64,000 bases of DNA, taken from contig JAFQKI010000013.1 in NCBI GenBank assembly GCA_017396945.1, positions 1 to 64,000 on the forward strand, in the 5' to 3' direction. The stretch comes from Muribaculaceae bacterium (lineage in GTDB: Bacteria > Bacteroidota > Bacteroidia > Bacteroidales > Muribaculaceae). A program made the translations under genes and the position numbers. Positions 38,096 to 48,681 of the stretch are shown here, in pieces; the stretch's first letter is position 1; every line of letters begins with the position of its first letter. A model generated the notes under the pieces. It searched no databases. It saw nothing but the letters and a program-made list of their open reading frames with translations, and was not told the DNA's origin.

Positions 38096-38170
38096 AACAA
38101 CCTCATTGGGATATTTGTTAATTTAGTTTGGGGATAGGTCGAATGTTTGCATCTTTTCACTAAACTGTTA

Positions 38171-38201
38171 TTTGCAAAAAACATCTATTGTTTTATCTTT
38201 G
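38171..38201 (+). promoter_or_regulatory. Promoter of the RND efflux operon
   Basis: TTTG (38171-38174), 19 bases, TATCTTTG (38194-38201): perfect Bacteroidota promoter, 42 bases before the adaptor ATG at 38244. It overlaps the longer in-frame start at 38172, which argues against that start. Confidence 0.85.
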
Positions 38202-38243
38202 CACACAACATGTTCAATATGTAATCAATTAATCACAAAAAAT

Positions 38244-39374
38244 ATGAACAATTTATCTAAAATCGCCGGTATTATCAGCCTCGGATTGACAATGGCATTC
38301 TCTTCGTGTGGAAGTTCTGAGCAACAGCAACAACCCGCTAAACCTCAAATCGCGACAATGACTGTCGCCTATGGCAACTCTGAATTGCAAAGCGGATATC
38401 CCGCCACAATAAAAGGTAAAACCGACATTCAAGTGCGTCCACAAGTTACCGGCTTCATCACAAAAGTTCATGTTGACGAAGGACAATCAGTCAGAAAAGG
38501 GCAAACACTCTTCACTCTTGACCAAGTACAATATGAAGCGGCTGTCAACAACGCTATCGCCGCCGTCAACGTTGCCCAAGAAGCTGTAAACACCGCTCAA
38601 CTCACCGTTGACAATAAAAAGATGCTTTATGACAAAAACATCATAAGCCAATATGAATATCAACTTGCCGTCAACCAGCTCGCACAAGCCAAAGCTCAGC
38701 TATCTCAAGCCGAAGCCGGATTGGTTAACGCCCGCAAAAACCTTTCATATACAGTTGTAACCGCGCCAAGCGATGGCGTTGTCGGCGCAATCCCCAATCG
38801 TGAGGGTTCTCTCGCTTCTCCATCTTCGGCTCAGCCTTTGACAACCGTGAGCGACAACTCGCAAGTATATGCCTACTTCTCGCTCAATGAGAAAGAGATC
38901 CTAATCCTTACCAACAACGGCGAATACTCACTTGACTCTCGCATCGACGCGATGCCGGAAGTGAGACTACAACTCGCCAACGGAACCATTTATAATCTCC
39001 CCGGCAAAGTCGCGACCATCTCAGGCGTAATCGACAACACAACCGGTGCGGCAAGCGTCAGAGCCTTATTTGACAACCCAAACGGAATGTTGCGTAGTGG
39101 TAGCACAGGCTCCATATTAATTCCTCAACGCAACGACAGCGTGATTATAATCCCTCAAAAAGCGACATACGAGCTTCAAGACATGCGCTACGTTTATGTC
39201 ATCACAGCCGACTCTGCCAAAGCCGTAGGAACACCAATTCAAGTACTTGACCTCAACAATGGCAAAGACTTTGTCGTGACCTCAGGACTCAAACCCGGCG
39301 ATCGCATCGCTATTGAAGGAGTAGGAACAACCGTAAAAGAAGGTACATTTATAGAACCGGTTGACGCGAAATAA
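38244..39374 (+). CDS. RND efflux periplasmic adaptor (membrane fusion protein), AcrA/MexA type
   Basis: 376 residues from the ATG at 38244. Lipoprotein signal with lipobox FSSC (cysteine ~22). Biotinyl-lipoyl segments, an alpha-helical hairpin rich in Ala/Gln (~85-150, QLAQAKAQLSQAEAGLVNAR) and beta-barrel domains follow, e.g. VTAPSDGVVGAI. It bridges the inner-membrane pump and outer-membrane channel encoded next. First gene of the three-gene operon. Confidence 0.93.
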   Translation: MNNLSKIAGIISLGLTMAFSSCGSSEQQQQPAKPQIATMTVAYGNSELQSGYPATIKGKTDIQVRPQVTGFITKVHVDEGQSVRKGQTLFTLDQVQYEAAVNNAIAAVNVAQEAVNTAQLTVDNKKMLYDKNIISQYEYQLAVNQLAQAKAQLSQAEAGLVNARKNLSYTVVTAPSDGVVGAIPNREGSLASPSSAQPLTTVSDNSQVYAYFSLNEKEILILTNNGEYSLDSRIDAMPEVRLQLANGTIYNLPGKVATISGVIDNTTGAASVRALFDNPNGMLRSGSTGSILIPQRNDSVIIIPQKATYELQDMRYVYVITADSAKAVGTPIQVLDLNNGKDFVVTSGLKPGDRIAIEGVGTTVKEGTFIEPVDAK

Positions 39375-39417
39375 ACATATACACGTTTCATTAAAACAAA
39401 TATCAATCTTCTGAATT

Positions 39418-42400
39418 ATGAAACTTGACAAATTCATTAACCGACCGGTTCTTTCGACGGTTATATCGATATTTATCGTGCTATTGGGTATCATCGGGTT
39501 GTTTGCTCTTCCCGTAACTCAATATCCCGACTTGGCTCCACCTACGATCAGTGTAACCACAACCTACACCGGAGCAAATGCTCAAACCGTGCTTAACTCT
39601 GTTATCGCGCCCCTTGAAGAGCAAATAAATGGTGCTCAAAACATGACCTACATGACCTCTTCGGCAACAAATACTGGTAACGCGACAATTACCGTATATT
39701 TCGAACAAGGATATGACCCCGACATGGCTGCTATCGATGTCCAAAACCGCGTAGCCAAAGCACAGGGTATGCTACCCGCCGAAGTAACTAAAGTTGGTGT
39801 GATTACCCAAAAACGCCAGACCTCAATGCTCATGGCGATTTCTCTGTCGGCCGATAGTGGCATGTACTCTGAGGAGTTTATCGAAAACTACATGTTGATA
39901 AACATCATCCCGCAAATCAAGCGTGTTTCGGGTGTTGGTGACGCAATGGTATTGGGAGCCAACTATTCAATGCGCATTTGGCTTAAGCCTGATGTCATGG
40001 CTCAATATGGTCTCATGCCTAGCGACATCACCACAGCTCTCTCCGAGCAAAACATTGAGGCGGCTCCAGGTTCGTTTGGCGAGCAAGGCGACCAAACGTT
40101 CCAGTACAAAATGAAATACAAAGGTCGTCTCGTTACTCCCGAAGAGTTTGAAAACATCGTTATTAGAACCAATTCCAATGGAGACATACTATATCTGAAA
40201 GAAGTTGCCGCCCTGGAACTCGGTCGTGAAACCTATGGTTTCCATAGCAAACTCAACGGACGCACTGCGGTTTCGGCGATGATATTCCAAACTCCCGGTT
40301 CCAACGCTACCCAAATCATCAACAACATTCTCGATTTGCTCGACGAAGCCGAAAAAGATCTTCCAAAGGGAATGACAATCGACGTTCCGATGAACAACAA
40401 CGACTTTCTTTATGCCTCAATCCACGAGGTTATCAAGACCTTGATTGAAGCGTTCATTCTTGTGTTCTTCGTTGTATATCTATTCCTCCAAGACCTACGC
40501 TCTACAATCATTCCGGCGATTGCTATACCGGTTGCATTGATCGGCACATTCTTCGTGATGAACCTCATGGGTTTCTCTATCAACTTGATTACCCTTTCTG
40601 CTCTTGTGCTGGCGATTGCGATTGTGGTCGATGACGCCATTGTCGTTGTCGAGGCGGTTCACGCCAAACTCGATGTCGGATACAAATCGGCTCGACACGC
40701 CTCTATCGATGCGATGAATGAGATTTCAGGAGCGTTGATTTCTATTACTCTCGTTATGATGCTTGTGTTCATTCCGGTATCATTTATGCCGGGAACAAGC
40801 GGTGTGTTCTACCAACAATTTGGTATCACTATGGCTATCGCTATTGCCTTCTCGGCTGTCAACGCCTTGACACTTTCACCTGCTCTATGTGCGATATTCT
40901 TGAAACCTCACGAAGAGCATGAAGGCAAAAAACAAAACATCGTGAAACGCTTCCACGTTGCCTTTAATGCCGGATATGACAGACTTCTCAATAAATATAA
41001 AGGTGTTACAAAATTCTTCATTAAAGCCAAATCCATTTCATTGATAATCGTTGCCGCATCAATAGCCGCTCTTGTGTGGTTAATGGGTTCAACCCCAACG
41101 GCACTCGTGCCCAATGAAGACACCGGCACCCTGTTTGCACTCATCGACATGCCTCCGGGCACATCTCAAGAACGCACCGGAGAATTGCTTGATGATGTTG
41201 ACCAAATAATCAGCACAATCCCTGCCGTTGAGTCTCGTATGCTCATCAACGGTTATAGCTTCAATGCCGGACAAGGAGCCACATACGGTACTTTCCTTAT
41301 CAAACTTAAAAACTGGGAGGAACGCTCCGATGAGGAACGCTCCGACCTCATTGCCGCCCAACTGACCGGCATGATTTCTCAAAAAATCAAAGATGGTCGC
41401 GTCATGATTTTTGCGCCACCTATGATTTCGGGTTATTCATTGACAAGCGGTTTTGAGTTCCAATTGCAGGACAAAACCGGTGGAGACATCACAAAATTTG
41501 CCGGAGTCGCACAAAACTTCCTCAAGAAACTTAACGAAGCTCCCGAAATCGCGATGGCATACACCACTTTCAACCCCACATTCCCTCAATATCAGATTGA
41601 CGTGGATGTTGCCAAAGCCAAACAAGCCGGAATCAGTCCGCAAACGATTTTGACCACACTTCAAGGTTACTATGGCGGTATGTACATCTCCAACTTCAAC
41701 CGCTTCGGCAAGTTGTATCGTGTGATGATGCAAGCCTCTCCCGATGCTCGTGTATCACCTGAGACTCTAAATCAGATAAAAGTACGCAACAATTCGGGCG
41801 AGATGGCACCGATATCCAACTTCGTGACATTAACCAAAACCTATGGACCCGACTTGCTTAACCGCTTCAACATGTTCACCTCCATGAGCGTGACCGGTAC
41901 ACCTGCCGAGGGATACTCTACCGGTGACGCGATCGCGGCAATCGAACGCATCGCCGCCGAGACTCTCCCTCAAGGATACGACTTTGAATACTCCGGTTTG
42001 ACTCGCGAGGAACAAAAATCCTCAGGCGGTAGTGCCACAGGTATCATCTTCGGTCTCTGCTTCCTATTTGTTTACTTGTTGCTCAGCGCTCAATACGAAA
42101 GCTACATTTTGCCTTTGGCGGTAATCCTCTCTATTCCGTTTGGTTTGATGGGGACATTCATCTTTGCCAACTTCTTTGACATCACCAACAACGTTTACTT
42201 GCAGATCGCGTTGATCATGCTCATCGGGCTATTAGCAAAGAATGCCATCCTCATTGTCGAGTTTGCTGTTGAACGTCGTCGCACAGGTATGAGCATCGTC
42301 AATGCCGCCGTTGCCGGAGCCGCAGCTCGTCTCCGTCCTATTTTGATGACCTCTTTAGCATTGATTATCGGCTTGTTGCCTTTGATGTTTGCTTCAGGTG

Positions 42401-42594
42401 CAGGTGCTAATGGCTACAACGCGCTCGGAGCCGGCACAATTGGAGGTATGTTAATCGGTATGATACTCCAGGTTATCATAGTCCCCGCATTGTTTGTCGT
42501 CTTCCAGAAAATCCAAGAAAAAATCACACCTATCAAGTGGGATGACACCAATAATGAAGGCATTAAGTCTGAAATTCAACAGTACTCAAATTAA
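39418..42594 (+). CDS. RND multidrug efflux pump, AcrB/HAE1 family
   Basis: 1058 residues with 12 transmembrane segments and two large periplasmic loops. N-terminal FINRPVLSTVISIFIVLLG and QYPDLAPPTI are typical; the proton relay is in LVLAIAIVVDDAIVVVEA (adjacent aspartates) with lysine in GLLAKNAILIVEF. It exports hydrophobic compounds using the proton gradient as a trimer. Lies 43 bases after the adaptor and 16 before the channel. Confidence 0.96.
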   Translation: MKLDKFINRPVLSTVISIFIVLLGIIGLFALPVTQYPDLAPPTISVTTTYTGANAQTVLNSVIAPLEEQINGAQNMTYMTSSATNTGNATITVYFEQGYDPDMAAIDVQNRVAKAQGMLPAEVTKVGVITQKRQTSMLMAISLSADSGMYSEEFIENYMLINIIPQIKRVSGVGDAMVLGANYSMRIWLKPDVMAQYGLMPSDITTALSEQNIEAAPGSFGEQGDQTFQYKMKYKGRLVTPEEFENIVIRTNSNGDILYLKEVAALELGRETYGFHSKLNGRTAVSAMIFQTPGSNATQIINNILDLLDEAEKDLPKGMTIDVPMNNNDFLYASIHEVIKTLIEAFILVFFVVYLFLQDLRSTIIPAIAIPVALIGTFFVMNLMGFSINLITLSALVLAIAIVVDDAIVVVEAVHAKLDVGYKSARHASIDAMNEISGALISITLVMMLVFIPVSFMPGTSGVFYQQFGITMAIAIAFSAVNALTLSPALCAIFLKPHEEHEGKKQNIVKRFHVAFNAGYDRLLNKYKGVTKFFIKAKSISLIIVAASIAALVWLMGSTPTALVPNEDTGTLFALIDMPPGTSQERTGELLDDVDQIISTIPAVESRMLINGYSFNAGQGATYGTFLIKLKNWEERSDEERSDLIAAQLTGMISQKIKDGRVMIFAPPMISGYSLTSGFEFQLQDKTGGDITKFAGVAQNFLKKLNEAPEIAMAYTTFNPTFPQYQIDVDVAKAKQAGISPQTILTTLQGYYGGMYISNFNRFGKLYRVMMQASPDARVSPETLNQIKVRNNSGEMAPISNFVTLTKTYGPDLLNRFNMFTSMSVTGTPAEGYSTGDAIAAIERIAAETLPQGYDFEYSGLTREEQKSSGGSATGIIFGLCFLFVYLLLSAQYESYILPLAVILSIPFGLMGTFIFANFFDITNNVYLQIALIMLIGLLAKNAILIVEFAVERRRTGMSIVNAAVAGAAARLRPILMTSLALIIGLLPLMFASGAGANGYNALGAGTIGGMLIGMILQVIIVPALFVVFQKIQEKITPIKWDDTNNEGIKSEIQQYSN

Positions 42595-42610
42595 TCTATA
42601 ATATATACTC

Positions 42611-43990
42611 ATGAATATCAAAAAAATATCACATATCGCAATAGTTGTTATCAGCTTTGTGGCTCTCACCGGCTGTAATATCTACAAGAAATTTGAGATG
42701 CCACAAGATAGTGCCCTTGCCTCGGAATATGCCGAGGCTAAGGCTGCCGCTATCGACTCGACCGCTTTCGGCAACTTGCAATGGCAACAAGTCTTTACCG
42801 ACCCCATGCTCGTTGATCTCATCAACCAAGCGTTAACCAACAACACCAACTTGCAAAACGCCAAACTTAACATTGACATCGCCCATGCCCAACTCAAAGG
42901 AGCCAAATTAAGCTACCTCCCCTCTGTTGCGCTTGCGCCTAATGGTGCTGGAACTTCCTATGCCGGCTCCGACATGGCATGGACCTATCAGATCCCCTTG
43001 GCTGTAAGTTGGGAAATCGACATTTTTGGAAAACTTCTCAATACCAAACGTGGCGCGCAAGCCGCCGTTCTACAAAGCGAAGCCTATCATCAAGCCGTGC
43101 GTTCACAAATCATCGGTGCAGTAGCCAACTGCTACTACTCTATCGCCACACTTGAACGCCAATTGCTACTCAATCGCGAAACCGCCGAATTGTGGCGTCA
43201 AAGCGTTGAAGTGATGCGCAATCTCAAAGAAGCCGGACGCGTCAACGAGGCCGCCGTGGTTCAAAGTTCCGCCAACTATTATAGCATACTCGGCTCAATA
43301 ACCGACATCGAAGTAGCCCTACATGAGGCCAACAATACCATGTCACTGCTTCTTAATGTCGCCCCTCAGAAATGGAGTATATCTCCCGATGCCGAGTTTA
43401 ATGCGCCCCAAATAGTTCGCGAAAGCATCCCGATGCGTGAACTTGCCGCTCGTCCCGATGTGCGCGCAGCCGAACAATCTTTGGCAACAGCCTACTATGC
43501 CACTAACCAGGCTCGCGCCGCATTCTATCCAGGCTTGAACATTACAGCCAATGGTGGTTTTACCAACCTTCTCGGTTCGGTCATAACCAACCCCGGCGAC
43601 TTCTTCATTCAACTTGCCGGCTCTCTCACCGCACCACTATTCTCTCGTGGAGCCAACATTGCTCGTCTTGAAGCCACAAAGGCGCAACAACAACAAGCAT
43701 TGAACAACTTTGAATACACCCTGCTCTCAGCGAGTGCCGAAGTCAGCGACGCGATGACAATTTACCAAAAAGCCGATGAGAAAGGCGGATACGTAGCATT
43801 GCAAGTTGAAAACTTGGCAAAATCGGTCGAATACACCCAAGAATTGCTCACATTAGGCACCTCTACCTATCTTGAAGTCCTCACTGCTCAACAAAGTCTG
43901 CTCGCCGCACAAATGGCGCAGATCTCTTGTGAGCACACCAAGGCTCAAGCGATTATCAACCTATACCAATCACTCGGCGGTGGTCGATAA
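42611..43990 (+). CDS. Outer-membrane efflux channel, TolC/OprM (NodT) type
   Basis: 459 residues with a lipobox (ALTGC, cysteine ~22) and two repeats of helical-hairpin OEP domains; signs include QAALTNNTNLQ-type start (NQALTNNTNLQNAKLN), LAARPDVRAAEQ, and SLAAQ-like C-terminal LGTSTYLEVLTAQQSLLAAQ. Completes the tripartite pump. Confidence 0.93.
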   Translation: MNIKKISHIAIVVISFVALTGCNIYKKFEMPQDSALASEYAEAKAAAIDSTAFGNLQWQQVFTDPMLVDLINQALTNNTNLQNAKLNIDIAHAQLKGAKLSYLPSVALAPNGAGTSYAGSDMAWTYQIPLAVSWEIDIFGKLLNTKRGAQAAVLQSEAYHQAVRSQIIGAVANCYYSIATLERQLLLNRETAELWRQSVEVMRNLKEAGRVNEAAVVQSSANYYSILGSITDIEVALHEANNTMSLLLNVAPQKWSISPDAEFNAPQIVRESIPMRELAARPDVRAAEQSLATAYYATNQARAAFYPGLNITANGGFTNLLGSVITNPGDFFIQLAGSLTAPLFSRGANIARLEATKAQQQQALNNFEYTLLSASAEVSDAMTIYQKADEKGGYVALQVENLAKSVEYTQELLTLGTSTYLEVLTAQQSLLAAQMAQISCEHTKAQAIINLYQSLGGGR

Positions 43991-44028
43991 ACTTTAATAA
44001 CTCACGATTAACTTTAAAACTACTAACT

Positions 44029-44814
44029 ATGATAAGTCCGTTAGCTCACGTTGATCCGTCGGCACGCATCGGCGAAAACGTTACAATTCATCCTTTTGCC
44101 TACATCGACGCCAATGTCGAGATAGGTGATGGTTGCGAGATAAAGCCCTATGCAAGCATCATCAGTGGCACTCGCATAGGAAAAAACAACAAGGTTTTCC
44201 AAGGCGCTATAATCGGTGCCGACCCGCAAGACTTCCGGTGGAAAGGTGAAGAGACTTTCTGCGTTATCGGCGACAACAACGTCATTCGAGAGCAAGTTAT
44301 TATCAACCGCAGTATCCGCCAAGGAGAAGCAACAACAATCGGTAACGATTGCTTCATTATGGCCGAGAGCCACATCGGGCACGACTGCTTGATAAAAGGC
44401 AAATGCGTACTTGGCAATGGGGTGAAGATCGCAGGCGACACCGAGATTGGCAAATGTACAATTTTGTCATCAGGGGCAATGATGCACGAGAATTGCAAAA
44501 TCGGTGATTGGGCATTAATCAAAGGTGGTTGTCGCATCGGTAGCAACGTGCCACCCTACGTCATCATTGCCCACAATCCCGCAAGCTACTATGGCATCAA
44601 CGCCGTCGTAATGCGTAAGCATGGATTTACCGAAGAGCAAGTCGATGAGATTGCCAAAGCCTACCGCCATGTCTATCAATCAGGCACATCGGTTTACAAC
44701 GCCGTTAAACGCATCGAAGCCGACGTTGAAGACATCCCCGAACGCGCCACAATCCTCGACTTCATCCGCGCCAACAACTTCAAAATCGTCGCCATTGACC
44801 TCAACCAATACTAA
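44029..44814 (+). CDS. lpxA: UDP-N-acetylglucosamine O-acyltransferase
   Basis: 261 residues of left-handed beta-helix hexapeptide repeats starting ISPLAHVDPSARIGENVTI. The DPQDFRWKGEE motif, the catalytic-histidine segment (AESHIGHDC) and GINAVVMRKHGF are standard LpxA features. First step of lipid A synthesis: acyl transfer to UDP-GlcNAc 3-OH. It is usually in a cluster with lpxD/lpxC, but here it stands alone after the efflux operon. Confidence 0.95.
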   Translation: MISPLAHVDPSARIGENVTIHPFAYIDANVEIGDGCEIKPYASIISGTRIGKNNKVFQGAIIGADPQDFRWKGEETFCVIGDNNVIREQVIINRSIRQGEATTIGNDCFIMAESHIGHDCLIKGKCVLGNGVKIAGDTEIGKCTILSSGAMMHENCKIGDWALIKGGCRIGSNVPPYVIIAHNPASYYGINAVVMRKHGFTEEQVDEIAKAYRHVYQSGTSVYNAVKRIEADVEDIPERATILDFIRANNFKIVAIDLNQY

Positions 44815-44847
44815 TAAAATACGTTAGCAATTCGGAGCTAAAAATCC

Positions 44848-44887
44848 TCTAATCCAAAAAGTTACACCGATTTTTTTTTGGATTAGA
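44848..44887. repeat. 13-bp inverted repeat after lpxA
   Basis: TCTAATCCAAAAA (44848-44860) and TTTTTGGATTAGA (44875-44887) pair perfectly around a 14-base loop. It may end lpxA transcription, but no T run follows the stem on the + strand. Confidence 0.55.
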
Positions 44888-44957
44888 CACAATTAGGAGG
44901 AGTATAGCGTAGCCGGGAGGGGGCTAAACACAAACCCTTTTTAAGAAGTAAAAACAT

Positions 44958-45013
44958 AAAGCAACAGAGTCTGTGTCAACTTCTTTTCATTTTGACACAG
45001 ACTCTGTTGCTTT
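44958..45013 (-). terminator. Long hairpin between lpxA and cysS
   Basis: A perfect 22-bp stem (44958-44979 with 44992-45013), with additional AAGAAGT/ACTTCTT pairing outside. On the minus strand it follows the cysS stop by 14 bases and runs into T-rich sequence. It may act in both directions. Confidence 0.85.
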
Positions 45014-45027
45014 ATAAAAAACACTTC

Positions 45028-46515
45028 TTATTTCTTAAGGCTCCATTCAAAACCATCTTTGGTGTCTTTGACATCAAAGCCGATTTCGCTCATGCTGTTG
45101 CGTATAAGGTCGCTGGTAGCCCAATCCTTGTTGGCTTTGGCTTCACGACGCATTTCCAACAACAAATCAACCGCTTGCTCAAACGGACGCAACGCGTCGG
45201 GATTACCGGCGCCGGCCACCATTTCGGTGCGTATGCCGAGAATTTCCACTAAGAATGTGTCAAACAATTTCTTCAACGTTTCGATATCGTCGGCGGTTGC
45301 GGTCGCATTGTGGTCATTCACCTGATTTATCAATCGGCAAGCCTCAAACAGGTGAGAAATCACAATAGGAGTATTCAAGTCATCATCAAGCGCCTCATAA
45401 CATTTCGCTTCAAGACCGCTCACGTCGATTGTTGAAGCATCGGCGGGAGTCAACTCCCGGAGACGCTTCCAACCTTCGAGCATACGCTGTAACGCCTTTT
45501 CCGACGCTTGCAATGCCTCGTTGCTGAAATCGAGCGTGCTGCGATATTGGGCTTGAAGTATGAAGAAACGTATTGTCATCGGAGAGTAAGCCTGAGTCAA
45601 CAACTTGTGAGAGCCGGTAAAGAACTCATCAAGTGTGATAAAGTTTCCGAGCGATTTACCCATCTTCTGTCCATTGATGGTTATCATATTATTGTGCATC
45701 CAATAGCGCACGGTTTCCTTGCCATTGTGAGCCACCGATTGTGCTATCTCACATTCATGGTGAGGGAACATCAAGTCCATTCCTCCGCCATGTATATCAA
45801 ACTGCTCTCCGAGATACTTCTCGCCCATTGTCGAGCATTCCAAGTGCCAGCCGGGGAAACCCTCGCTCCATGGCGACGGCCAGTGCATGATATGTTCGGG
45901 AGCCGCCTTTTTCCATAGCGCGAAGTCGGCGGGATTGCGTTTCTCTTGTTGTCCGTCAAGCGCGCGAGTAGTTGACAACAATTCATCTATATTACGACCC
46001 GACAACTTGCCATAACGGAAATCCTTGTTGTATTTAGGCACATCAAAATATACCGAGCCCTCGCTTTCGTAGGCATATCCGCTTTCGAGGATTTTTTTCA
46101 CATACTCGATTTGCTCGATGATGTGACCCGACGCGTGAGGTTCTATCGATGGGGGCAACACATTCAACTCATCCATCGCCTTGTGATAGCGATTGAGATA
46201 ATGTTGCACCACTTCCATTGGCTCAAGTTGCTCGATGCGGGCTTTCTTCGCGATTTTATCCTCCCCATCATCGGCATCATGCTCCAAGTGACCTACATCG
46301 GTGATGTTGCGCACATAGCGCACCTTGTAGCCCAAATGCTTCAGGTAGCGATAAAGTATATCAAACGTTATCGCGGGGCGGGCATGACCCAAGTGACCGT
46401 CGCCATAAACCGTCGGGCCACACACATACATTCCCACACTTCCCTCGTGAATAGGTTTAAACAACTCCTTACGGCGAGAAAGCGAGTTGTATATCATAAA
46501 ACTGTTCTCAATCAT
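45028..46515 (-). CDS. cysS: Cysteinyl-tRNA synthetase
   Basis: 495 residues. Class I synthetase with the zinc/cysteine site [20 protein letters not shown] (HIGH), [12 protein letters not shown] and KMSKS-equivalent [13 protein letters not shown]. Length is normal. The downstream small gene of DUF3467 and the lipoprotein/ABC genes lie upstream in the same direction. Confidence 0.96.
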   Translation of the reverse strand: MIENSFMIYNSLSRRKELFKPIHEGSVGMYVCGPTVYGDGHLGHARPAITFDILYRYLKHLGYKVRYVRNITDVGHLEHDADDGEDKIAKKARIEQLEPMEVVQHYLNRYHKAMDELNVLPPSIEPHASGHIIEQIEYVKKILESGYAYESEGSVYFDVPKYNKDFRYGKLSGRNIDELLSTTRALDGQQEKRNPADFALWKKAAPEHIMHWPSPWSEGFPGWHLECSTMGEKYLGEQFDIHGGGMDLMFPHHECEIAQSVAHNGKETVRYWMHNNMITINGQKMGKSLGNFITLDEFFTGSHKLLTQAYSPMTIRFFILQAQYRSTLDFSNEALQASEKALQRMLEGWKRLRELTPADASTIDVSGLEAKCYEALDDDLNTPIVISHLFEACRLINQVNDHNATATADDIETLKKLFDTFLVEILGIRTEMVAGAGNPDALRPFEQAVDLLLEMRREAKANKDWATSDLIRNSMSEIGFDVKDTKDGFEWSLKK

Positions 46516-46530
46516 AATCTCTCTCGGTTA

Positions 46531-46851
46531 TTATGCCATAAATGGGTTGGGGATATCATTGGGATTGTTTTGGGCATTGCCGTTTTTGGGCAATTTGCGC
46601 TCTATTTCACCAAATGTAGCCTCATATTTTTGAACATTGTCGCGTAGCGCAAACAATAGGTTCTTAGCGTTCTCCGGTGTCATGATGATGCGGCTTTGCA
46701 CCTTTGCTTGAGGCATATTGGGAGCGACAGCGATAAAATCCATGAAAAACTCTCCCGCTGAGTGTGAGATTACAGCCAAGTTGGCATAGTGACCATTGGC
46801 AACTTCGGGAGTAAGTTCTATTTTCAATTCGTTCTTTTTGTTATTTTCCAT
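46531..46851 (-). CDS. DUF3467 family protein
   Basis: 106 residues, starting MENNKKNELKIELTPEVANG, matching the short DUF3467 family (YANLAVISHSAGEFFMDFI, IIMTPENAKNLLFAL). Cytoplasmic, of unknown function; conserved in Bacteroidota. Fifteen bases upstream of cysS, likely cotranscribed. Confidence 0.88.
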   Translation of the reverse strand: MENNKKNELKIELTPEVANGHYANLAVISHSAGEFFMDFIAVAPNMPQAKVQSRIIMTPENAKNLLFALRDNVQKYEATFGEIERKLPKNGNAQNNPNDIPNPFMA

Positions 46852-46866
46852 TGTTATATCTGTTTT

Positions 46867-47562
46867 TTAATTGTTATTATTCTTTATGTATCTGAAAGTG
46901 TCTTCTCCAAGATTGGAGTTATTGAGATGTATGTTTATACCCTTGCAACCGCGACGATACCACACCTCTGAGATATCGATTGAGGCATATAGATTTTTGT
47001 TGTAACTATCGGGATCACCCTCAGGTATATACACCAAATAAGCATCGGGGTACTCATTATCTATTGTCGTCTCATCGACAAGCAATCCAAATCTCGCTCC
47101 GGTTTTATCATAAACCACCTGACAATGTATATTTATATACTTCCCGGTGCGCCACATACTCAACAGATGTATAGGCGTGCCGTCCCAATCGGGATAATCG
47201 GCGAGGTTGACATTGTGTGACACATCATTAAATATACGTCCTACTCCCACAAGCGTAATTTTGTCCGACACATACGCGGCCCCCGATTTGGGCACATAAC
47301 CAATCAACACCCTCATGTCGGGCTTGATGCTCGTTGTGTCGAGATATACCCCTACGGCGGTCAGTCTCACCGGCTCCGAGTCCTCATCTTTCTGCAACTC
47401 AAAAACCGCGTTGTCTTGGGAATGCCCAAGAAATGTCGCTATGTCATAAAACGTTTCGTTGGGATACTCAGGCATCACCACCTCGTCATCCTCACACGAG
47501 ACAAATCCTATCGACAACGCCATCATCACCACTACGTAACACATCAACCGTTTCATAATCAT
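46867..47562 (-). CDS. NigD-like lipoprotein
   Basis: 231 residues with a lipoprotein signal (lipobox FVSC, cysteine ~23) and acidic start [12 protein letters not shown]-terminal OB-like and C-terminal beta domains match the NigD/NigD-like family of Bacteroidales, first seen in bacteriocin loci; function not settled. Its start overlaps the end of the LolD-like gene by four bases (ATGA). Confidence 0.8.
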   Translation of the reverse strand: MIMKRLMCYVVVMMALSIGFVSCEDDEVVMPEYPNETFYDIATFLGHSQDNAVFELQKDEDSEPVRLTAVGVYLDTTSIKPDMRVLIGYVPKSGAAYVSDKITLVGVGRIFNDVSHNVNLADYPDWDGTPIHLLSMWRTGKYINIHCQVVYDKTGARFGLLVDETTIDNEYPDAYLVYIPEGDPDSYNKNLYASIDISEVWYRRGCKGINIHLNNSNLGEDTFRYIKNNNN

Positions 47563-48239
47563 TCCTTATTATCAGTTTTTTTGATTATTTCCACTATTCT
47601 GCCATCTTTCATTCTCACCATGCGGTCACACTCTTGCGCCAACGACTCGTCATGAGTCACGATGACAAACGTCTGACCCATATCACGACGCAAATCAAAA
47701 AACAGCCGGTGCAACTCCTCGCGATTTTGGCTGTCGAGACTTCCCGACGGCTCATCGGCAAGCACCACTTTCGGATTATTAATCAACGCTCTGGCAACCG
47801 CCGCTCGCTGACGCTCACCACCCGACAACTCCGCCGGTCGATGGTCGGCTCGATCATGCAACCCCAAATAGTCGATCAACCTCATCGCGCTCGCCATAGC
47901 CTCCTTGCGCCCCACACCACCTATCAATGCCGGCATTGCCACATTCTCAAGCAACGTGAACTCAGGCAACAACTGATGAAACTGAAACACAAAGCCTATA
48001 TTACGATTTCTGAATCCAGCCAATGCTTTCTCTTTCATCGACATCACATCGACTCCGTCATACCTCACCCATCCGCTATCGGGGCGGTCGAGCGTGCCGA
48101 TGATTTGGAGCAATGTCGTCTTGCCGGCGCCACTTGGTCCCACTATCGCCACTACCTCGCCGGGCACTATCTCAAGGCTGATTCCTTTGAGCACCCGCAA
48201 CGTGTCATAACTCTTCTCTATGTCACCTATTTCTATCAT
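47559..48239 (-). CDS. LolD-like ABC transporter ATP-binding protein
   Basis: 226 residues. Walker [11 protein letters not shown]-loop [15 protein letters not shown], signature [15 protein letters not shown], Walker [13 protein letters not shown]. The LolD/MacB type that mobilises lipoproteins or works with FtsX-like permeases. No permease gene is adjacent in the window; the NigD-like lipoprotein gene overlaps its end, so the pair is cotranscribed. Confidence 0.9.
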   Translation of the reverse strand: MIEIGDIEKSYDTLRVLKGISLEIVPGEVVAIVGPSGAGKTTLLQIIGTLDRPDSGWVRYDGVDVMSMKEKALAGFRNRNIGFVFQFHQLLPEFTLLENVAMPALIGGVGRKEAMASAMRLIDYLGLHDRADHRPAELSGGERQRAAVARALINNPKVVLADEPSGSLDSQNREELHRLFFDLRRDMGQTFVIVTHDESLAQECDRMVRMKDGRIVEIIKKTDNKE

Positions 48240-48425
48240 TATATGCTTTAAAACTGCGAATTTACTGAAAATTCTCTACAAACCCACCATTCTGCATGAT
48301 AAAATAAACTAAACCATGGAATTTATCAAACCTCACAAATCAAAATCACCCCTACAAGCATCTAAATTTCATCACTAAAACCGCATCGTGTCCCTCTGCC
48401 ACGCAGTGGATAGGGGGTGACGAAA

Positions 48426-48509
48426 CCCATAGGTTAAAGAGACCGAAAGGTCACGCGACAATCGCAACCTATGGTCGGAGCGAAGCCGACTGGCGAGTGA
48501 GACCATAGG
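48426..48509 (+). repeat. Structured intergenic element with competing hairpins
   Basis: AACCTATGG (48466-48474) can pair with CCATAGGTT (48427-48435), or CCTATGGTC (48468-48476) can pair with GACCATAGG (48501-48509). These two choices exclude each other. A GACC-GAAA-GGTC tetraloop stem (48441-48452) and GTCGG/CCGAC (48474-48490) lie within. It is upstream of the secreted-protein promoter, in the 440-base gap 48240-48681 that is otherwise empty. Either a dispersed palindromic repeat or a small RNA. Confidence 0.5.
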
Positions 48510-48544
48510 GAGAGAGAAACAATAAGGCGCTCATTATGGGGATA

Positions 48545-48575
48545 TTGCACAATTAAAAATTTATATGTACCTTTG
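48545..48575 (+). promoter_or_regulatory. Promoter of the first secreted paralogue
   Basis: TTG (48545-48547), 20 bases, TACCTTTG (48568-48575). The 5' leader of ~100 bases is shared with no ORF of merit. Confidence 0.65.
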
Positions 48576-48681
48576 CGGGGTGCAATTTATTGTCTTCAGA
48601 CTACCGACAAATCCGTTATTGCGCGACAACAACCTGATTATCAGAAAATTCTCTTTAATTATTAACCTAAATAACTCAGTA

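Noticed and set aside
38172..38243. Longer start of the efflux adaptor at 38172
   Set aside because: The start lies inside the perfect promoter, and the lipoprotein signal begins at 38244.
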